Of a DNA stretch of 64,000 nt, positions 59,608-64,000 are shown one piece after another; the first letter of the stretch is position 1, and every line of letters begins with the position of its first letter. Location: NCBI GenBank assembly GCA_020848435.1, contig JADLAC010000054.1:1-64000 (forward strand), in the 5' to 3' direction. The stretch comes from Burkholderiales bacterium (GTDB lineage Bacteria; Pseudomonadota; Gammaproteobacteria; Burkholderiales; WYBJ01). Under the pieces are notes generated by a model. It saw only the letters and a program-made list of their open reading frames with translations, did no database searches and was not told the origin of the DNA. The position numbers were made by a program, and so were the translations under genes.

Positions 59608-61065
59608 GTGGAAGCAAAAGAGCTGCCGCTGTTGAACGCGCCTGCGAGACTGATTCGGGGTGCGGCGAGCACACGGATGCCGGCAGGGGTCGAAACGCCC
59701 CTTACGGCGCTGGTCAACAGCTTGCTCCATCCTCTGCTTGCCACGGCGACGCTGGTGGTCTGCGTCTATGCCTACGGCGAGCACTTCACGGGGCATTACC
59801 TGATCCTTACGGTGCTCACGTTCTTCATCTCGTCGCAGGTGTTCGACGAGATCGACATTCTGGTACCTTGGAGCTCTTTTCACCTCACGCGGCTGATTCG
59901 CGGCATCGTCGTCGGTTGGGCGATCGTCGCCGCCATACTGCTTTTCCTGGGTTACGCAACCCAGCTCACCGGCAACTTCGAGCAGGAAGTCATTTTGACC
60001 TGGTTCGCGGCGACGCCCGTCGTGCTGCTCGCCGGAACGAAGGTGGCGCGGTCACTCGTGCGGCGAGCCGTGGTGAGCGGCGTCATCGCCCGCTCGGCGG
60101 TGGTCGTGGGCGCGAACGAGCTGGGGCGCGAGCTCGCCGCCCGCCTGCGGCGTGATCTCTATTCCGGCATCAGCGTGCGCGGCTATTTCGACGACCGCAA
60201 GTCCGAGCGGCTGGCCGGGCTGGATCCAGCCGAGGTCTTGGGAAAGGTCGCCGATGCACCGGATTTCGTCAAGCGTAACGGGATCGACTGCGTGTATATC
60301 GCCCTTCCCATAGCCGCGCAGCCGCGCATCATCGCGCTCATCAATGCGCTGCGCGACAGCACCGCCTCGGTATACTTCGTGCCCCACTTGTTCGTCTTCG
60401 ACCTGATCCAGGCGCGGGTCGATTCGATCAGCGGCATCCCGGTGGTGGCGGTCTGCGAAACACCGATCTTCGGCGTGAATGCCGTCGTCAAGCGAGTGTT
60501 CGACCTGGCCATGGCAAGCCTGATCCTCGCGGCGATTTGGCCATTGATGATGGTGATCGCTGCCGGCGTCAAGTTGAGCTCGCCGGGGCCGGCTCTTTTC
60601 AAGCAGCGCCGCTACGGGCTCGGCGGCGAAGAAATCATGGTCTACAAATTTCGAACCATGACCGTACAGGAAGACGGCCCAATGGTCGTCCAGGCGAGCA
60701 AGCAGGACAAGCGCGTCACGCGTTACGGTGCCTTCTTGCGTCGTACCTCGCTCGATGAGCTGCCGCAATTCTTCAACGTGCTGGGCGGCAGCATGAGCAT
60801 CGTGGGCCCCCGTCCTCACGCCATAGCGCATAACGAACAGTATCGCAAGCTCATCGACGGCTACATGATCAGGCACAAGGTGAAACCGGGCATAACGGGC
60901 TGGGCCCAGGTAAACGGTTTCCGCGGCGAAACCCAGACGGTGGACAAGATGCGCAAGCGCATCGAGTACGACCTCGATTATCTGCGCAACTGGTCGGTCT
61001 CGCTGGACATGTGGATCATGGTCAAGACGCTGGTGACGGTGTTGAGGGATCGCAACGCGTACTAG
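59608..61065 (+). CDS. Undecaprenyl-phosphate glucose phosphotransferase (EpsB/WcaJ-like)
   Basis: This 485-residue inner-membrane enzyme starts exopolysaccharide units by moving a sugar phosphate to undecaprenyl phosphate. Four membrane segments lie in the first 140 residues, then a CoA-binding-like Rossmann region (AVVVGANELGRELAARL). The catalytic bacterial sugar transferase domain occupies the last 200 residues: KRVFDLAMASLILAAIWPLM, SSPGPALFKQRRYG, YKFRTM, RRTSLDELPQFFNVL and GPRP. The start is GTG 59608; an in-frame ATG at 59677 would also leave all membrane segments. It is the first gene of the eps locus next to PEP-CTERM genes. Confidence 0.94.
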   Translation: MEAKELPLLNAPARLIRGAASTRMPAGVETPLTALVNSLLHPLLATATLVVCVYAYGEHFTGHYLILTVLTFFISSQVFDEIDILVPWSSFHLTRLIRGIVVGWAIVAAILLFLGYATQLTGNFEQEVILTWFAATPVVLLAGTKVARSLVRRAVVSGVIARSAVVVGANELGRELAARLRRDLYSGISVRGYFDDRKSERLAGLDPAEVLGKVADAPDFVKRNGIDCVYIALPIAAQPRIIALINALRDSTASVYFVPHLFVFDLIQARVDSISGIPVVAVCETPIFGVNAVVKRVFDLAMASLILAAIWPLMMVIAAGVKLSSPGPALFKQRRYGLGGEEIMVYKFRTMTVQEDGPMVVQASKQDKRVTRYGAFLRRTSLDELPQFFNVLGGSMSIVGPRPHAIAHNEQYRKLIDGYMIRHKVKPGITGWAQVNGFRGETQTVDKMRKRIEYDLDYLRNWSVSLDMWIMVKTLVTVLRDRNAY

Positions 61066-61293
61066 CGGCCATCGTTGGGCCGGAACAAAGCCGAGGTGGG
61101 CGAGGGTTTCTGCGGCCGACCACGGGCTTGCGGAAACGTCGCGTCGAATCCGCCTTGCCGTTACAGCAGGGTTTCGAGTGTATTCGCCGCCCGGGATGCG
61201 GCCACATGGAGCGTTTACCTCGGCAGGGAGCGGCGCCCCCGCCTTTAAGTATCGGTATATCATAGCGTTGGGTCCTAGCCGAGAAAGCTTCAG

Positions 61294-62241
61294 ATGAATT
61301 CGAAACGGAACCGTAGCATCGCAATACTTTTCGTGCTCGCGCTGGTTGGCGGGTGCGGTGGCGAATCCACGGACAAGCCCGCCAGCCAGACCGCCGCGAA
61401 GGTGAACGGTGACGAAGTTACGGTGCATCAAATCAACGCGGAGCTGTTGCGTGTGGGAGGCGGAAACCCACCGCAGGGGGCGAACGCGGAAGCCGTAGGC
61501 AAGCGAATCCTGGAAGGTCTCATCGATCAGACCTTGCTCGTGCAGGAAGCCAAGGAAGCAAAGCTCGACCGCGACCCGCAGGTGTTGCAGCTACTGGAAG
61601 CCAATCGCCGCCAGATTCTCGCCCAGGCTTACATCGATCGGCAGGCGGCAGCCTCGCCGCCCACCCCGGACGAGATCAAGGAGTTCTTCGCCAAGAACCC
61701 GGATTTGTTCGAGCGCCGCCGGGTATACGCCTTCCGCGAGTTTCTGTTCGAACGCGCCAACTTCACCGACGCGCTGCGCGACCAACTCAATGAGGCGAAG
61801 AGTCCCGCGGACGTGTCCAAGATTCTCAATGCTGCCGGCATACGCTACCGGGAAACCAACAGCCGCCGCCCCGCGGAGGCGCTTCCTATCGAGGCCTTGC
61901 CGCGGATAGCCAAGATGAACAAGGGAGACACATTGGCCTTTACGGATCAGAACCTGGCCAACGTGTTGATGTTGATCGATTACGCGGAGCAGCCCGTGGC
62001 GCTGGAGCGCGCGACGCCGGCGATCCAGCAGTTCCTCGTCAACCAGAAGAAGCGCGAGCTGGCGCAGACCAAGGTCAAGGACCTGCGTGCGAAGGGCAAG
62101 ATCGAATACGTAGGCAACTACGCCAAGGTCGAAGCAGACGCGAAGTCAGCCGAGGTCAAGCCGAATACCGCCGCGACCGCGCCGGCCGAAGCCAAGAAGG
62201 ACGATCACGTGGAAAAGGGTTTACAGGGCTTGCGGCGCTGA
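61294..62241 (+). CDS. epsD: EpsD-family peptidyl-prolyl isomerase lipoprotein
   Basis: This 315-residue protein is a predicted lipoprotein (VGGC, lipidated C21). It has a SurA_N-like chaperone core (AAKVNGDEVTVHQINAEL, then LEGLIDQTLLVQEAKEAKLD) and PPTPDEIKEFFAKNPDLF. The rotamase part is short, so chaperone function is more likely than isomerase activity. EpsD proteins are found in exosortase-linked polysaccharide loci, between the sugar transferase and the export gene, as here. The tail is Ala/Lys-rich. ATG 61294 lacks a strong ribosome site. Confidence 0.92.
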   Translation: MNSKRNRSIAILFVLALVGGCGGESTDKPASQTAAKVNGDEVTVHQINAELLRVGGGNPPQGANAEAVGKRILEGLIDQTLLVQEAKEAKLDRDPQVLQLLEANRRQILAQAYIDRQAAASPPTPDEIKEFFAKNPDLFERRRVYAFREFLFERANFTDALRDQLNEAKSPADVSKILNAAGIRYRETNSRRPAEALPIEALPRIAKMNKGDTLAFTDQNLANVLMLIDYAEQPVALERATPAIQQFLVNQKKRELAQTKVKDLRAKGKIEYVGNYAKVEADAKSAEVKPNTAATAPAEAKKDDHVEKGLQGLRR

Positions 62242-62481
62242 TGACCGCCGTATTCAACGGTCGGAGCGCCATCGAGGACCATGACGGCGGGATTCACCGC
62301 CAGGGAACGTGGACCGACGGCCGCATGCCGGGCCGGATTTTTGCACTGAGGCGTGCCGGGAGCAACAGCGCGTGATCATACGAGTCGCCATTGCGTTATC
62401 GGCCACGCGTGTCAGCGAGCGGCCGATGCCGATATGGCATCCGTGGCCGCGCGCAAACGGCACAACATCGGGAGACAAACG

Positions 62482-63288
62482 GTGAAACGATCTGCTCTGT
62501 TATGGCTCATGTGGTTGAGCGCCGCGTTCCTGCCTCTCGCGGCGCATGCCCAACTCGGTAATGGCGAGTACAGGCTGGGACCGGGCGACGTCGTGCGTAT
62601 ATCGGTCTATAACAATCCCGACCTCACCACCGAAGCGCAGGTCACGCAGCAAGGCCGCATCACTTTTCCCCTGATCGGCGAGATTCAAATCGGCGGTCTC
62701 GAGAAGGGACAGGCCGAGCAGATCATCGCGCGCAGGCTCGGCGAGGGTGGCTTCGTCGTCAAGCCGCAAGTCAACGTCCTGGTGCTGGGGTTCAAGAGCC
62801 AACAGATCTCGGTGCTCGGCCAGGTGAACAGGCCCGGCAAGTATCCGATCGAGCAGGCGAGCACGCTGGCCGACTTGTTGGCCATCGCCGGCGGTATTTC
62901 CCAGACGGGCGGCGATGTCATCACGCACATCACCAAGAGTGCCGACGGCAAGGCGGCAAAGCGCGACATCGACATCAACGATGCCTTGAAGAACGGCCAG
63001 ATGGAGAAGAATTTCGCGGTGAGCAATGGCGATATCATATTCGTGCCGCGCGCGCCCCTGTTCTACATCTATGGCGAGGTGCAGCGACCCGGCGCCTACC
63101 GTCTGGAGAAGGAAATGACCGTCATGCAGGCGCTTTCCGTCGGCGGCGGCCTCAATGTGCGCGGCACGGAACGCGGGATCCGCATCAACCGCAACGTGGA
63201 CAATGGCAAGGTCCAGACCATCGAAAGCGCGATGACCGACCTGGTCAAGGAGAACGACGTGATCCACGTCAAAGAGAGCTTGTTCTGA
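62482..63288 (+). CDS. epsE: Polysaccharide export protein EpsE (Wza/KpsD family)
   Basis: This 268-residue secreted protein has a signal peptide (LLWLMWLSAAFLPLAAHA). A Poly_export domain follows (YRLGPGDVVRISVYNNPDLT, RITFPLIGEIQIGGL) and then two SLBB domains (ISVLGQVNRPGKYPI and FYIYGEVQRPGAYRLEKEMT). It should form the outer-membrane exit channel for the polymer. It is short and lacks the long C-terminal helix of Wza. The start is GTG 62482 after GGGAGA. The chain-length gene follows after one base. Confidence 0.94.
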   Translation: MKRSALLWLMWLSAAFLPLAAHAQLGNGEYRLGPGDVVRISVYNNPDLTTEAQVTQQGRITFPLIGEIQIGGLEKGQAEQIIARRLGEGGFVVKPQVNVLVLGFKSQQISVLGQVNRPGKYPIEQASTLADLLAIAGGISQTGGDVITHITKSADGKAAKRDIDINDALKNGQMEKNFAVSNGDIIFVPRAPLFYIYGEVQRPGAYRLEKEMTVMQALSVGGGLNVRGTERGIRINRNVDNGKVQTIESAMTDLVKENDVIHVKESLF

Positions 63289-63289
63289 C

Positions 63290-64000
63290 ATGAACCTACA
63301 ACAATTCCTGCGTATTCTGCGCGCGCGCTGGCTGCTCATCCTCCTGACGCTTTCGATCGCTGTCGGCACGACGATCGCGGTGAGTCTGTTGCTGCCGCCG
63401 CGCTACACCGCGACCGCGACCGTGGTGGTGGACATCAAGGGGATCGACCAGATTTCCGGCATGCTGCTGCCGATGTTGCCGATGAGCGGCTACCTCGCCA
63501 CGCAAGTCGACATCATCCAGAGCCACAACGTCGCGCGCCGGGCAGTGGACCTGCTGAAGCTCGCCGACAATCCGGCGGCGAAGGAGATGTACTACAAGGA
63601 TACGGGCGGTAAAGGGAACATGCGCGACTGGCTCGCGGACCTGCTCTTGAAGTACCTCAAGGTGGAGCCGTCGCGCGAGAGCAGCGTCATCAATATCGGT
63701 TACACGGGAAACGATCCGCGCTTCGCGGCCGCGGTCGCCAATGCCATCGTTCAAAGCTACATCCAGACCAATCTCGACTTGAAGGTCGCTCCTGCCCGGC
63801 AGACCAATACTTTCTTCAACGAGCAGATCAAGACGCTGAAGGACAATCTCGAAAAGGCGCAAGCGAACCTGTCCGCGTATCAACGCGAGCACGGCATCAT
63901 CGCCACTGATGAGCGCCTGGACGTCGAGAACAACCGCCTGAACGATCTCTCGTCCCAACTCGTCGCTTTGCAGGCGCAAACCTACGATGCGACAACGCGC
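63290..64000 (+). CDS. epsF: Chain length determinant protein EpsF (partial)
   Basis: The first 237 residues of a Wzz-type polysaccharide co-polymerase are present; the gene runs past the end of the window. The start MNLQQFLRILRARW leads into TM1 (LLILLTLSIAVGTTIAVSLL), then the Wzz-like periplasmic domain (PRYTATATVVVDIKG) and the start of a coiled coil (about residues 178-237, FFNEQIKTLKDNLEKAQANL). EpsF controls polymer length and works with a BY-kinase such as EpsG. ATG 63290 lies one base after the epsE stop. Confidence 0.93.
   Translation, partial: MNLQQFLRILRARWLLILLTLSIAVGTTIAVSLLLPPRYTATATVVVDIKGIDQISGMLLPMLPMSGYLATQVDIIQSHNVARRAVDLLKLADNPAAKEMYYKDTGGKGNMRDWLADLLLKYLKVEPSRESSVINIGYTGNDPRFAAAVANAIVQSYIQTNLDLKVAPARQTNTFFNEQIKTLKDNLEKAQANLSAYQREHGIIATDERLDVENNRLNDLSSQLVALQAQTYDATTR

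Overview
The window is a 64 kb stretch of high-GC chromosomal DNA from what looks like a betaproteobacterium (Burkholderiales, Rhodocyclales or Nitrosomonadales level). I infer this from the tig-clpP-clpX-lon-hupB-tRNA-ppiD order, a Bug/TctC-type periplasmic receptor, the methyltransferase-rnhA-dnaQ block, hopanoid genes hpnCDE, PEP-CTERM proteins and an EpsB/D/E/F-type exopolysaccharide locus. No phage, integrase, insertion sequence, plasmid gene, rRNA or CRISPR array is visible. Coding density is high, and many cistrons overlap by ATGA.

Layout. 1-360: a duplicated long palindromic REP-like element. 373-2776: PepSY protein plus a PhoPQ-like two-component system. 2826-4633 (minus): Bug receptor and a class II aldolase. 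4931-9986: acyl-CoA ligase, a truncated LivG-type ATPase, a B12-dependent glutamate-mutase-like pair (small and large subunits) and, facing them, an enoyl-CoA hydratase. 10617-25385: a fatty-acid degradation supercluster (etfB, etfA, two acyl-CoA dehydrogenases, long-chain acyl-CoA synthetase, thioesterase, FadL, hydroxyacyl-CoA dehydrogenase/hydratase fusion, thiolase, chalcone-isomerase-like protein). 25480-29196 (minus): bipA and ETF-ubiquinone oxidoreductase. 29435-33312 (minus): hpnC-hpnD-SDR-hpnE for squalene. 33581-42935: tRNA-Leu, tig, clpP, clpX, lon, hupB, tRNA-Val, tRNA-Asp, ppiD and convergent fabI. 43214-49934: a four-gene peptide ABC transporter. 49931-54880: mltD, methyltransferase, rnhA, dnaQ, nudC. 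55165-56472: a cyclic 2,3-diphosphoglycerate synthetase-like P-loop protein. 56876-59340: two PEP-CTERM proteins, a DUF2188 protein and tRNA-Val(CAC). 59608-64000: epsB/D/E/F-like exopolysaccharide genes, the last cut by the window end.

How the genes work together. FadL imports fatty acids, the synthetase activates them, FadE-type dehydrogenases pass electrons to EtfAB, EtfAB is reoxidised by ETF-QO into the quinone pool, and the fusion enzyme plus thiolase finish the cycle; all these steps are encoded within 20 kb. The PEP-CTERM proteins beside the eps locus fit the exosortase-linked surface polysaccharide system, although no exosortase lies inside the window.

The most unusual point is the mutase at 7230-9191. 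The small subunit keeps the DxHxxG cobalamin motif. In the large subunit, two residues that bind substrate in clostridial glutamate mutase (Arg149 and Glu171, numbering recalled from memory) are leucines, no mutL or methylaspartate ammonia-lyase gene is adjacent, and the start of the small subunit overlaps a truncated ABC ATPase. It may be a carbon-skeleton mutase with a different substrate. A second oddity is a short-chain dehydrogenase inside the hopanoid operon without the catalytic YxxxK tyrosine.
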